The notes: generated from the letters alone by a model not told the origin. A stretch of DNA of 64,000 bases from Nitrosospira multiformis (GCF_900111585.1 NZ_FOHI01000004.1:124001-188000); one strand, 5' to 3'; shown: positions 18,186-27,377, counted from the first letter of the stretch. Numbers and translations are program-made.

Positions 18186-18266
18186 CTATAGCCAACCTAT
18201 TCCCAATACGCCCAAGCCAATAACCAGTATCACTATATAAGCAATCCAAGAGAGAGTGCTATTCAC
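18186..18266 (-). CDS. Very small membrane protein (26 aa)
   Basis: A GTG start at 18266 preceded by AGGAGA at ideal spacing opens a 26-residue frame, reading NSTLSWIAY then a run of Ile/Val/Leu/Gly ending GIGWL. Almost the whole chain is one hydrophobic helix, like many single-pass small stress proteins. It lies downstream of, and in the same direction as, the hemerythrin gene. The rest of 17845-18446 shows no other gene. Supported mainly by the ribosome binding site and composition. Confidence 0.4.
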   Translation of the reverse strand: MNSTLSWIAYIVILVIGLGVLGIGWL

Positions 18267-18446
18267 TGCATTCTCCTGTTTGTTAGAAAGATATGACATG
18301 TCTACATCGTTCTTCTTTCTTTTTGCCGGTTATTCCATGTACCAAACCGAAGTGGTTGATCCTTCCCCGAGCGAGGGATCAGCTTCGATTGCGCAAACTG
18401 CTCGGGATCAGGGAACGAACCAGCTTGTAACTCTCCTTCACTTCAG

Positions 18447-18953
18447 TTATTCCTGCTCCTCCATGAGGGCTTCTTTACGCTCCTCTATTTCAGACCCGAG
18501 TTCTTCAAGATCCATTTTTGCTTTCTCCACCTTCGGGAATATCTCGTTCTGTTCTTCCTCTATATGGTGATTAACGTATTCGCCGAGGACGCTTACCATA
18601 GCGTCATACATTGGGTCTGAGCTGCTCGTTGATTGAATTTTTTCGATGAGATCCTTGGCGGCTTGATGCTCCACAGTTGCTTCGTTCATCAGATCATCAT
18701 CATCAATTGCTTCACGCGCGGCAGGATAGAATATTTCCTCCTCCAGCTGCGCATGGATCTTGAGTTCCTGGCAGATCTGCTGCACGAGCTCTTCCTTGCC
18801 TTCCTCCTGCTTTTTGTGCAGTTTTTCGAACTCCTTGAACATCTTCTTGACTTTGTTGTGGTCGTCAGTCAGCAATTTTATTGCGTCATGTTTGGACCTT
18901 CTCGTGGTTTTGTATTCCGTGGTTTTATGTGAAGTGGTTTGCGCAGTTGGCAT
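18447..18953 (-). CDS. Hemerythrin-domain protein
   Basis: 168 aa, helical and highly charged. Hemerythrin-like iron ligands are visible: His in LLTDDHNKVK, His-x3-Glu in IHAQLEEEIF, a further His in EHQAAKD, and HHIEEEQNEIF near residue 135. The family binds a di-iron centre and is tied to oxygen, nitric oxide or redox sensing or storage in the cytosol. The N-terminal 20 residues are Thr/Lys-rich and disordered; the C-terminus is Glu-rich. AGAGGT precedes the ATG. It sits among stress-type genes. Confidence 0.82.
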   Translation of the reverse strand: MPTAQTTSHKTTEYKTTRRSKHDAIKLLTDDHNKVKKMFKEFEKLHKKQEEGKEELVQQICQELKIHAQLEEEIFYPAAREAIDDDDLMNEATVEHQAAKDLIEKIQSTSSSDPMYDAMVSVLGEYVNHHIEEEQNEIFPKVEKAKMDLEELGSEIEERKEALMEEQE

Positions 18954-19415
18954 GATGACCTCTAATGGAATGTAGGGTTGAATGGCTTGCTGTTTATGCT
19001 CAGCTCATGAACGCACAGCATGAACGAAAGATAATCTTAAGGATTGGAGAGTTCTGTACGGCAACCCACACTGTTCTTTTCCCCGCTTCCTCCGTTTTCG
19101 TGATTCGCAAAATAGAAATGAAGCAAGCAGTCAGGAACGAGGAATGGCAGACCGATGACGAGCTATGTATGCTCTCGCACAGAATGAGCCGTTTTGTCAC
19201 TTTATGATGTAGTCATTCTCCCGCAAATTGGAGACAGGAGTCACCACTTGAGATGGAATCGGGAAGATTCGATTGAAAGTGTGAACAGTATGAAAACTCC
19301 GGTAGGGGAATGAGGAAATCGGGGGGATTCAAAATTCAAGGCTTAATGAGGAACAAGAGTTCAAGGAATACTACCCCGTGTCTTTAAGTTCAATATGCAT
19401 TTCAAGGAGAGAAAA
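18954..19415. other. Intergenic region
   Basis: About 460 bases between the divergent hemerythrin gene and the secreted Gly-rich gene. It must hold both promoters; no clear consensus, repeat or gene is seen. Confidence 0.3.
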
Positions 19416-19913
19416 ATGGTGTGTTCATCAATTTTGAACAAGAAAACCTGCATTACGGCAATGGCTGTGCTGGCGTTCGGATTTGCCGGGAGTTCGTATG
19501 CTCAAAGCAGTTCGATGTCGACCGGCGCGACAAGCGGGGCGTCCACCGGCCAAGATAATGCAGGCAAGAAGGGCGAGGGTAGTTACAACAAGAAGGACAA
19601 CCCAACAAGGGGCACGAAAGATACCTTGGGGAGCGACGAGCCTGGCAGCGCGGGAAGCGGAGGGAGCGGTTCCGGTGGTTCAAAATCATCGACGGGAAGC
19701 GCATTGGGTGGATCAACAGGGGATAAGGGGTTCAGCAATGTGAGGGAAAATAAAGGAGGTAAGGGTGCGCGTGGCATCCTGGGCGGCAGCACCGATACAA
19801 AAGCAGGCCATGCCGGAGAAAGCATAGGCAGTGGCGGTACCGGAAAGAGCGACAAGTCGAAGCTTGACGCAAGCGCCCCCGCGGATGGGAGCAGCGAAGG
19901 TGTTGCCAAGTAA
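19416..19913 (+). CDS. Small secreted Gly/Ser/Lys-rich protein
   Basis: 165 aa from the ATG at 19416, which follows AAGGAGAG. It has a Sec signal peptide (core AMAVLAFGFAG, cleavage near SYAQ), then a low-complexity chain with GSGGSGSGG, KGGKGARG and Asp/Ser-rich parts. No catalytic motif. It shares its plan with the proteins at 14888-15292 and 21204-21542. Probably periplasmic; function unknown. Confidence 0.6.
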   Translation: MVCSSILNKKTCITAMAVLAFGFAGSSYAQSSSMSTGATSGASTGQDNAGKKGEGSYNKKDNPTRGTKDTLGSDEPGSAGSGGSGSGGSKSSTGSALGGSTGDKGFSNVRENKGGKGARGILGGSTDTKAGHAGESIGSGGTGKSDKSKLDASAPADGSSEGVAK

Positions 19914-20109
19914 GCAAATTCGCATTCAATGCTTGAGTCCACCCGCACCTGAGATTAGCCTTTCCCTGCTTTAGCCAAGGGAAGCTTCCTCAGTTCTTTC
20001 ATTTTAATCCATGAAAGGTGTTTGTACTGATACTGCCTTCGAGCAACAGCGGGGGTACGGAAACCCTCCACTGCGATAATCCTCTATTCACTACAAGGGA
20101 AAGTGAAGG

Positions 20110-20520
20110 CTATCCTCCAAAAGTCCGGTCTTGCCGTTTGAACCAAGAAAGTGCCTCATCAAAATGCCGGGCTTCAAAATCCGGCCAGAATTCGTCCCGT
20201 ATATAAAAATCCGCGTAGACTGATTGCACAGGCAGGAATCCACTTGAGCGGCATCCGCCTCCCCATCGCACGATCAGGTCAAGGCGAGATACGTCACTTG
20301 AACACAGCTCCCCCTTTGTTAAGCCCGGCGAGATCCCATTCGCAGTCGTAATTGATAAGTAGGTTCACCTTCATGCCACTCCCCCGGCGAATCCTGAACG
20401 TTTTCAAAATTTCTGGAAATTGCGCCGAGGTCTCATCTCCCACTACCAGAAGGGCTGCTCCGCGCTGCGCAATTTCAAAAGCAAATGCCACTGATGCATC
20501 GGTAAAGGCACGTTTTTGAG
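20110..20520 (-). pseudogene. Cis-prenyltransferase (UppS-like) fragment, N-truncated and frameshifted
   Basis: The minus strand encodes the C-terminal half of an undecaprenyl-diphosphate-synthase-like protein. One frame gives VNLLINYDCEWDL; the next gives DLIVRWGGG, SVYADFY, WPDF and FGG, matching the order of the conserved C-terminal motifs of the family. The two frames join at a five-base C-run on the plus strand (20310-20314), where one base too many breaks the reading. The N-terminal part with the catalytic Asp (DGNGRW motif) is missing: homology stops where the metallo-beta-lactamase fragment on the other strand begins. It cannot make an active enzyme. Confidence 0.75.
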
Positions 20521-21003
20521 CGTCAGGCCGTCGAGAAAGGCAACGCCTTACTTCGGGTAACTGCCATGCCGGGGCGCAATGGACCACCCATTGTTGCTAA
20601 ATTGCTGCCCAAAGTAATGGGTTCGATGCTGGATTTTGGAAGCAAGAATTCGTTGCGCAGCTACCGGATGTATATCAGTGGTGACATGATGGTTTTTGAC
20701 GATATCAAGGACATCCCAAAGCGCTACCCAGGGGTCGACCTGGCTCTATTGCACCTGGATGGCACGCGGCTGCTTGGCCTTGTCACCGTAACAATGAATG
20801 CCAAAGAGGGTGTCAGAATTATGCAAATCATTATTCCCAACAAAGCTATTCCTATCCACTACAACGATTATGATGTTTTCAAGTCTCCTCTAAGCGATTT
20901 CAAGGAGGAAATAGAGCGCGCGGGACTCCAGGAAAAAATAATTTATCTGGAGCATGGCGATACCTACAAGTTTGATTCGGAAGAGAATAATCAGAGCGGC
21001 TAA
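20506..21003 (+). pseudogene. Metallo-beta-lactamase-fold hydrolase, C-terminal fragment
   Basis: An open frame from about 20506 encodes RVTAMPGRNGP, then YISGDMMV, LALLHLDGTR and AIPIHYNDYDVFKSPLSDF. This is the C-terminal half of an MBL-fold family whose full members carry an N-terminal HxHxDH metal motif. That motif is absent, because the frame abuts the prenyltransferase fragment on the other strand. The ATG at 20566 lies inside the homologous region and has no good ribosome binding site. Most likely a broken gene left by a deletion. Confidence 0.65.
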
Positions 21004-21203
21004 CTCCTTCCTCCCTGCATTTGCCAGTTTTCAGCGGGCAGTGCTGTTCAATCTTCACATTTCCCATAATGACCTTTTCTTTGTTTTTCCTGGTTTGAGC
21101 GCTTCGATTTTTTCTGCTTTGTGTGTAAACGTACGGAAAGACCCTTTGATCTGAGTAGCATTTCAATTCAGCAATTTTGCTGGATTAATCGTGAGGAATT
21201 CCT

Positions 21204-21542
21204 ATGAAAAACATTTTCATACTGAAAAAAGCGGCACAGGTTGCTGCGCTTGCTGGCGTAATCGTTTTCAGCGCTGCCGGGATGGTTCAGGCAGCGGGGA
21301 CACCAGAGCAGACTGGTGAATATGGAGACATGTCCAAGCACGGAAGCGGAAGCACGGCGCCTGAGCCCCATGGTTATAAGCAGCAACCCGACTCTACCTC
21401 CGGCGGCTATGATAAACCGCATGACAAGCGGCATGATAAACCCCACGGTAAGTCCGGGGATAAATCATACGATAAACCGTATGACAAACCTGCTGGTCAG
21501 AGCGGGGGATCATCGGGCCAGTCAGGCAGCGGAGGGTATTAG
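21204..21542 (+). CDS. Small secreted protein with Asp-Lys-Pro repeats
   Basis: 112 aa. Signal peptide (KK, core LAGVIVFSAAG, cleavage near VQAA), then a hydrophilic chain with about six imperfect repeats of the type YDKPHDK / HDKPHGK / YDKPYDK (about residues 72-97) and a Gly/Ser tail. The His-rich repeats could bind metal, but this is only suggested by composition. AGGAATTCCT precedes the ATG. Same plan as the two other small secreted proteins nearby. Confidence 0.65.
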   Translation: MKNIFILKKAAQVAALAGVIVFSAAGMVQAAGTPEQTGEYGDMSKHGSGSTAPEPHGYKQQPDSTSGGYDKPHDKRHDKPHGKSGDKSYDKPYDKPAGQSGGSSGQSGSGGY

Positions 21543-21685
21543 ATTTTCAAATCCGGGGTCAAGGCGATAAATCCGCCTTGTCCCCAGCTTTACTGGCGAC
21601 TGCTTTTTTCAGTAACTAATATTGCGCACCGGTGACGCAACATTCTATTTTTCTCTCATGGGGTTCCCACAGAAAAACCAGAACA

Positions 21686-21705
21686 GTGAGGAAGTGTTTC
21701 CTCAC
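21686..21705. terminator. Hairpin terminator between convergent genes
   Basis: GTGAGGAA (21686-21693) pairs with TTCCTCAC (21698-21705) around GTGT, lying between the convergent secreted-protein gene and the DUF4142 gene. T-rich stretches occur on both sides, so it could act in both directions. Confidence 0.6.
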
Positions 21706-21716
21706 CGGCTTTTCTG

Positions 21717-22247
21717 TTACTTGAGAGTAGATTTGATTTTTTCTGCGTGCTCAAGGTGCGAGACGAGTGTTGGACGTGTTTTAACCAGCAATGCCTTCAG
21801 TTCCTCGTTCTTGACACTGGGCACGAGTTTATTGTCGGCAACTTCGATCACCTTCTTATGAAGCGCGATTTCGCCGTCAATATATGCTTTGTCGAATTCC
21901 TTTCCGCTCAAGCCTTTAAGTTTTTCGAGACCGGCTTTGGCGTCGTCCTTCAAGCTCTGACTGATGGCGTTGTCCTTAGGGGTGACATTGAGTTTTTTCG
22001 CAAGCTCAGTCGCTTGCTGATTGCTGTCCGTATGGTCCGCGATCATTCGATGTGCGTAGCCATGAACGTCTTCGTTCGAGGCCTTTTTCTTGGCCAGGTT
22101 TCCGTTTTCAATATCAGCGGTGTTCGCAGTTACCACAATGTGTGCGATTTCCGCGTCAGTGAGAGCACCTTGAGTATCTGCCGCTTGTACGCTGACGGTA
22201 AACGCAGGAAGCATCAGAGCCATTGCCAGTACGACCGATTTTTTCAT
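21717..22247 (-). CDS. DUF4142-domain exported protein
   Basis: 176 aa from the ATG at 22247, preceded by AGGAGAAG; a GTG further upstream has no support. Signal peptide MKKSVVLAMALM with cleavage near VQAADTQ. The mature part is a helical bundle with the DUF4142 features: TDAEIAHIVVTANTADIENG, MIADHTDSN and a late HLEHAEKI. The family is periplasmic, related in fold to ferritin-like bundles, and often sits near stress genes. Exact role unknown. Confidence 0.8.
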   Translation of the reverse strand: MKKSVVLAMALMLPAFTVSVQAADTQGALTDAEIAHIVVTANTADIENGNLAKKKASNEDVHGYAHRMIADHTDSNQQATELAKKLNVTPKDNAISQSLKDDAKAGLEKLKGLSGKEFDKAYIDGEIALHKKVIEVADNKLVPSVKNEELKALLVKTRPTLVSHLEHAEKIKSTLK

Positions 22248-22499
22248 AATTCTTCTCCTAAGTATGAGTGTTTGGAATGCTTGCATTAATAAAAATGCCA
22301 CTTGATAAGGGATATGCAGCGGGAACCGCCACTGACAATGATGGGACTGAGCTACGAAAGTTTCTGTGCGCTACCAGACACAACAATGTGTAGGTAAGGT
22401 GGGAGGTTGTGCGCTATCGCACTGAGTTTTGGTTGTCAGTGAGAGGAGAATAAGACATATGTAGATTGTAATTGACCGATAAACCTTGCAGGGGCCATC

Positions 22500-22760
22500 A
22501 TGGAAGATCCACGAGAAAACAAAGATGAGGAATTGAGGGAAGATGAGACAATGGCTCAAATGCCGGATGAAGCGGATGAGGGTGTGCCCGTTGATGAAGA
22601 AACCCACGGAAACAGAGTTCAGGAAAAGATAGGAAACCGTGGAACCAAGAAACAGGAAACTCAGGAGGAAGCGAAAAAATCAATTACCGGAACTGAAGCA
22701 CATCACGATCCGAGAAACGAGCATCCCGATTCCGGTCCGGCTCCTCTGAAACGGTATTAA
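22500..22760 (+). CDS. Small highly charged hypothetical protein
   Basis: 86 aa with no hydrophobic segment. The first half is strongly acidic (Asp/Glu), the second half mixed (KIGNRGTKKQ, KKSITGTEAHHD). Probably disordered. AGGGG precedes the ATG at moderate spacing. It is divergent from the DUF4142 gene. Family not recognised; coding status rests on composition and clean ends. Confidence 0.5.
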   Translation: MEDPRENKDEELREDETMAQMPDEADEGVPVDEETHGNRVQEKIGNRGTKKQETQEEAKKSITGTEAHHDPRNEHPDSGPAPLKRY

Positions 22761-23683
22761 TTTTTCATCCCTTTTGTTCGATGGAACTGCACATACTACT
22801 TTCCGCTTGGCAATTCCCTCCAGAATGCACGTTCTCGGCGCGTGGAGGCACGGGGCAACCAAGAGTGATCGTAGGCACGCGCAGACTTCTGAGGGATATC
22901 TTGCCCACGCCGTTAAGTCTACTCAACAGTTATTTCTTCGAACACATCTCATTTCCAACGGAAAAACATCCTTTTGCGGGGGCGCTGTTATTTGTAATCG
23001 CCCCATGTATGACGAGTGAGAATTAGAAAAACTTCTATGACGAAGAGGTTTTTCTAATTCTCACATCAGAGAACCTGCAAATAATATGACACTCATTCTC
23101 ATCTGGATTAATGTTCTGCCCCCAGACAGGAGAGGTTTTTGCTATGGGGCTGATAGTCCTATTTTTTCTCTTGTTACTAAGAACACGATTGATCCCTTCG
23201 GAAGAGAGTAAGAGGATAACGGATGCGCAATTCCAAGGCACAAGAAAGGCCAGGGACTACTAAGGATAAAGGGCCAAGGGGTTGCTTTAAGTGTCGCTCT
23301 ATCATATGCTCATGGATTAACAACGGATTCTATTTGAATCCGTCTGTAGCTTACTCTGATTCCATCATGTGCCGTTGTCATTTGCCCGTCAAATATCAGG
23401 AAAACTTTCCGATAAATTCACCTCATTGTCTGCCTGAGTACGTTTCCGCATCTTTTCAAGAATTACCTCAATCCGGGTGTAACGCCCCGCCGTCATAACT
23501 TCCACCACCGTCATAACTTCAGCTTTCGATCTTTGAAAAGTTGCAGGGCCGGTAGTTGCCTCAGTTCAAATTTATTTCTGCCGTGAACCGCATTTCCGGC
23601 TGCGGTAGGACATTTCTACTACCGTCAATCTGGACGCTCCCCGGAAGAGGGGGGGAGCCAGGGCTGGATTATTCCTGTAGAGC
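22761..23683. other. Gene-poor region of about 0.9 kb
   Basis: No convincing gene. Reading frames here lack ribosome binding sites and family motifs. Two structural features stand out: a 21-bp hairpin (23016-23064) and a 13-base direct repeat CCGTCATAACTTC (about 23490-23502 and 23508-23520). Confidence 0.4.
23016..23064. repeat. Long perfect hairpin (21-bp stem, 7-base loop)
   Basis: Bases 23016-23036 pair with 23044-23064 over the full 21 positions, with one G-U wobble in RNA. The stem contains AGAAAAAC/GTTTTTCT. It could be a two-way terminator, but it lies about 255 bases from the nearest gene end and is longer than usual terminators. A miniature mobile-element end or processed RNA is equally possible. 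Confidence 0.8.
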
Positions 23684-25636
23684 ATGGCAAAAAGAAAAAA
23701 ATCAGCTTCTCTTTCTCTGTGTACGAAATTCATCATTGCTTTGTTGGTGACTACGGTTGCACCGTTATCCTCTCGGGCTCAGCAAGGGCTTATCTGGGAT
23801 GTAAGCAGTATCGAGAAGGGAATGAGCCGTAATAACGATACCCGGAGCACAATTTCTGCCACTTTGCCTAATGGCATAAGTTCTCAGTCATGGCTCCACA
23901 AAACGCGGTTTAGCGGTGCCGAAGATACATTTCAGAATAATACGAATAATGTGAAGGACTCCTCCCACCTGATATTCAATCAGCCGGACAGTATCCACTA
24001 TGACGGTACGATTTCGGGTTCGGGCTTCCTGAATAAAGCCGACTTAGGTATGCCGATATTATCAGGAGATTCGGGTGCATTCGGGGGGCATACCACTGCC
24101 CAAAGCAGCATCCTGACGGTAAATGGAATGATGGACGGCGCCCTGCACGTGTTGCACCATGCTTCCCTTCACGGTACCGGACATATAGGAGCCACGACGG
24201 TCGAAGGGACGGTGTCCCCGGGAAATTCGATTGGCATGCTTACGGTTCACGGCAATTATGTCCAGCTTCATGGTTCCACTTATGAGGTAGAAATTCATCC
24301 CGACGGTGCCAGCGACCAGGTCATTGTCACAGACCTTGCTGATATACAAGGGGGAACAGTTTCTGTTATTCCCGCAGGTGAGGAGTTCACACCTGGCAGT
24401 CGCTTCACCATCCTGACAGCGAATAGCGGCTTGACCGGAAAATTCGATTCACTCACGCATGGCCTAATCAACCTGGGTATCTCCTATGATCCTACTCACG
24501 TCTACCTCGATGTTTTGCGCTTTTGCGATATCGGGGAGACGCCTAATCAGTGTGCGACAGGAAGCGCAGCCGAGCAGTTGGGTGCCAGCAATCCTATCTA
24601 TAAAGCGATTGTTCATCAGCCGGATCAGGAGAGCCTGCATCAGGCTTTTAATAGTCTTTCCGGCGAAGGGCACGCGAGTATTCAGGGTATGATCATTGAA
24701 GACAGCCGTTTTATACGGGAAGCGGTTTCAGACCGGGTCAGGCAAGCTTTCCATCTGGTGGGTGCGCAGTCCTCGGATACTCCAGGACATATCCTTCAAC
24801 AGAACTCTGCTGCCGATGGAGCATTATGGGGACGTGTCCTGGGTTCGTTTGGTCACCGGGATGGAGGTCTTAATGCGGCCCGTATCGGGCGTGCGCTTGC
24901 TGGAATTTTTGTGGGCGGAGATATGCAGATCGCCGATAAATTTCTTCTCGGCTTTGCCGGAGGATACACGCAGGGATCCTATGAAGGAGCGCGTCTTTTC
25001 ACCGCTTCAAGCGACAATTATCACGTTTCCGTTTATGGCGGCGGACAATGGGGGCCTCTTGGCTTACGCGTGGGTTCCGCATACATCTGGCACGATCTGG
25101 AGACAGGGCGGGACGTAATCTTTCCAGGTTTTTCAAATCACCTCAATGCCGAATACAATGCTCGCGGAGTACAGGTGTTCGGCGAGGTTGGGTATGGTTT
25201 GCCCCTGAACGTCATCTCACTCGAACCGTTTGCACGGCTCGCTTACGTAAACCTGCGTACAAAAGGTTTTCAGGAGCGTGGAGGGATATCAAGTCTGCGC
25301 AGCGGTAGCAGTCAGCAGGATACCGCATATACCACTCTGGGCGTCAATATGGCGAAGACGCTATCCCGACTGGAGAAGATAGTTACCACGCTTCGCGGGA
25401 GCATTGGATGGCGGCATGCCTTCGGTGAGATGACGCCGGTTTCGACTTTTGCTTTTGCCGATGGCTCACCCTTTGCCACAGCCGGTGTGCCTATTGCCCG
25501 CAATGGAATAGTCCTGGGCGGAGGCGTGGATGCGCATGTCCTCGGAGCTGCGACCTTGGGTATTTATTATCAGGGACAAATTCTTCACAACATTGCCGAT
25601 CACGGTGTACGTGCCAACTTCAGTTGGAGATTCTGA
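23684..25636 (+). CDS. Autotransporter (type Va secretion) outer membrane protein
   Basis: 650 aa. Signal peptide (KRKKS..., hydrophobic core about 15-28, cleavage near SSRAQ). The passenger (about 35-365) has the usual HGTGHIG / VSPGNSIGMLTV / YEVEI pattern of autotransporter-associated beta-strand regions. A C-terminal 12-strand beta barrel (about 375-650) contains GRVLGSFG and ends in aromatic NFSWRF, the outer-membrane targeting signal. The passenger is short. I see no catalytic or RGD motif. Likely surface or adhesion role. Confidence 0.88.
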   Translation: MAKRKKSASLSLCTKFIIALLVTTVAPLSSRAQQGLIWDVSSIEKGMSRNNDTRSTISATLPNGISSQSWLHKTRFSGAEDTFQNNTNNVKDSSHLIFNQPDSIHYDGTISGSGFLNKADLGMPILSGDSGAFGGHTTAQSSILTVNGMMDGALHVLHHASLHGTGHIGATTVEGTVSPGNSIGMLTVHGNYVQLHGSTYEVEIHPDGASDQVIVTDLADIQGGTVSVIPAGEEFTPGSRFTILTANSGLTGKFDSLTHGLINLGISYDPTHVYLDVLRFCDIGETPNQCATGSAAEQLGASNPIYKAIVHQPDQESLHQAFNSLSGEGHASIQGMIIEDSRFIREAVSDRVRQAFHLVGAQSSDTPGHILQQNSAADGALWGRVLGSFGHRDGGLNAARIGRALAGIFVGGDMQIADKFLLGFAGGYTQGSYEGARLFTASSDNYHVSVYGGGQWGPLGLRVGSAYIWHDLETGRDVIFPGFSNHLNAEYNARGVQVFGEVGYGLPLNVISLEPFARLAYVNLRTKGFQERGGISSLRSGSSQQDTAYTTLGVNMAKTLSRLEKIVTTLRGSIGWRHAFGEMTPVSTFAFADGSPFATAGVPIARNGIVLGGGVDAHVLGAATLGIYYQGQILHNIADHGVRANFSWRF

Positions 25637-25974
25637 GTTTGACGCCTGGCATTTTTCCAATCGGCTGTCCGTCACTTTTTACCTTTCCAGGCTCGCAAAA
25701 ACCTCTGTCGGTGCGGGGATATGCCAGGGAATGTAAGTTATCAAGCAAACTCAACCTTAATCACTGAATCGTTTTTCTAATGTCATAGACGTCTGTTACA
25801 GTGTTTCCATCAACTCAAAACCGTAGGAAGAGGGCGATGCAACCTATAATAAAAATTGACGGCGGAACAAGGTAAACTCCACATTTTATCCACGTAAACA
25901 TTAAGGTGTATCCGTAACCAGGCGATAAGGCAATGAAATGTCTTTTCGACTAAGATTCTGCCTAGAGGAATAAT
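25637..25974. other. Intergenic region upstream of the pch operon
   Basis: About 340 bases between the autotransporter and the cytochrome gene. It should hold the operon promoter; no clear consensus element is seen. Confidence 0.3.
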
Positions 25975-26304
25975 ATGAGAAAGACAAACCCCGTGAGGAC
26001 TGTGACTGCGCTCATGCTCTCCATGTCAGTGGCCGCGGCGATGATGGCGGATATCGCGTGCGCGGCTGCGGAAACCAACGCTGACAAAGGGTTCCGGTGG
26101 AGAGATGGTGTAGAAGTTTATTCCAAGGTTTGTGGTTATTGCCATGGAGGTCAGGTAGGGCCTCGCATTCTGGGTCGAGAACTTCCGCCGGAATACATTC
26201 GTGCCATCGTACGAAACGGGAGCAGGGCAATGCCTCCATTCCGGCCGTCGGAAATCGACGATGAGTCGCTGGCGAAATTGGCCGAATATATCCAGCGCAA
26301 TTAA
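25975..26304 (+). CDS. pchC: Cytochrome c subunit of p-cresol methylhydroxylase-like enzyme
   Basis: 109 aa with a signal peptide (core about 10-30, cleavage near CAAAE) for periplasmic export. One haem-c motif CGYCH at about residue 53 and a likely axial Met in RAMPPF. In p-cresol methylhydroxylase this small cytochrome accepts electrons from the flavoprotein and passes them to the respiratory chain. The identity rests on the strongly PchF-like flavoprotein two genes on. GAGGAA precedes the ATG. First gene of a tight three-gene operon. Confidence 0.85.
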   Translation: MRKTNPVRTVTALMLSMSVAAAMMADIACAAAETNADKGFRWRDGVEVYSKVCGYCHGGQVGPRILGRELPPEYIRAIVRNGSRAMPPFRPSEIDDESLAKLAEYIQRN

Positions 26305-26329
26305 TCGACAGCGCGGATTGAGGAGGGAA

Positions 26330-27352
26330 ATGGTGAACGTACGCAGACGTAATCTCATGAAAGGCTTGGTGACGGGAGGAGCGCTATTGGCGCTTGGAAT
26401 CCCTCTACGAGTGTTTGCAAGTACAACGGCTGGAAGCGTGCGGAAATTTGGATTAATCCTGGGAAATACTCCAGCAGACGCGGCATTCGCAGCCGGAGTG
26501 CGTACTGCTTACGCTCTCAGCAGTAATGTACGGCTAAACGGAACTGCTGAAAGTGAGGCGGCAGGGCGAACGGAGTCGATTGGGAAAGTCTGGTTCTCTC
26601 CACCCCGCGTGATAAAACTGACAGGCGGATTACTTAATGAGTATGAGGCGGTGGCGAAACTGCTGGAAGGTGCTCGTGGAGTACGTTGGATTGCCGTCAT
26701 GGATGATGGCAGTGCGGCAGTTTTTATGGAATTGATGCGCAGTGCCGGTGCAGGACTGATTCTTCGGGGTTCACACGCATTTTCCGGTCATGGCGCCTTC
26801 GGCCGCTCCAGCTTCTCCCGGGATGTTCCCGAGCTTCGGCATGTGTGGACTGCCGCATCCCCAGAATTCAGCGCGGGCGATGTCCTCGCGGAGAAACTTC
26901 TTCCGGGTTACAGCAGTTTTTCTATTGTAGAGGATTTTCTTTCAAGCCCACATTCCGCTGCTGGGATGTTGGCTCGCAGAGTAAATAAGCCTAAACCGGG
27001 CTTCTTCAGTTACCGATTGGATGGGTTTGATGATATTCATCTTCATTGCTCCGGTCTTTCAGCAGCCGATGGCTGTGAGTCGGTGGGGTGGAGCAAGGCC
27101 GGCACGTGGGTGCCCCTCAAAGGACAGGAGCTCGAATCGGAGGAGGGCCCAGCGCCACCGAGGCATCCACAGTTGCAATTCACCGGCTGGATTGAATCCG
27201 TAGGATATGCTGCCATGACTGCCGCGATAGGGTTGCATTCATATCAAATTCCGTGCTCCCGACGCGCATTTGTACATCAGCTACCGCTCGTTACACGTCC
27301 TCGACGGAATATACGAACCGAACGATTTGCCTCATTCGTGATAGAGACCTAA
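26330..27352 (+). CDS. pchX: Exported protein in the PchX position of the pch operon
   Basis: 340 aa from the ATG at 26330, which follows AGGAGGG. The N-terminus RRRNLMKGLVTGG with a hydrophobic core looks like a Tat signal, so the protein is probably exported folded. No catalytic motif recognised. In Pseudomonas putida p-cresol operons a gene of unknown function, pchX, lies between pchC and pchF; this gene has the same place and spacing (25 bases after pchC, 25 before pchF). The name is positional. A role in assembling the flavocytochrome is an inference. Confidence 0.6.
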   Translation: MVNVRRRNLMKGLVTGGALLALGIPLRVFASTTAGSVRKFGLILGNTPADAAFAAGVRTAYALSSNVRLNGTAESEAAGRTESIGKVWFSPPRVIKLTGGLLNEYEAVAKLLEGARGVRWIAVMDDGSAAVFMELMRSAGAGLILRGSHAFSGHGAFGRSSFSRDVPELRHVWTAASPEFSAGDVLAEKLLPGYSSFSIVEDFLSSPHSAAGMLARRVNKPKPGFFSYRLDGFDDIHLHCSGLSAADGCESVGWSKAGTWVPLKGQELESEEGPAPPRHPQLQFTGWIESVGYAAMTAAIGLHSYQIPCSRRAFVHQLPLVTRPRRNIRTERFASFVIET

Positions 27353-27377
27353 CCCGGATAGGAGCAAGGGACTCAAA

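Noticed and set aside
22774-23026. Two overlapping 81-codon frames in the gene-poor region
   Set aside because: They overlap each other in different frames, have no ribosome binding site and no family features.
23223-23498. 91-codon Cys-containing frame
   Set aside because: The C-rich look is not arranged as a metal motif, and the DNA around it shows no gene signals.
23489-23520. 13-base direct repeat CCGTCATAACTTC as a CRISPR or operator
   Set aside because: Only two copies, 18 bases apart, with no third copy or matching gene context.
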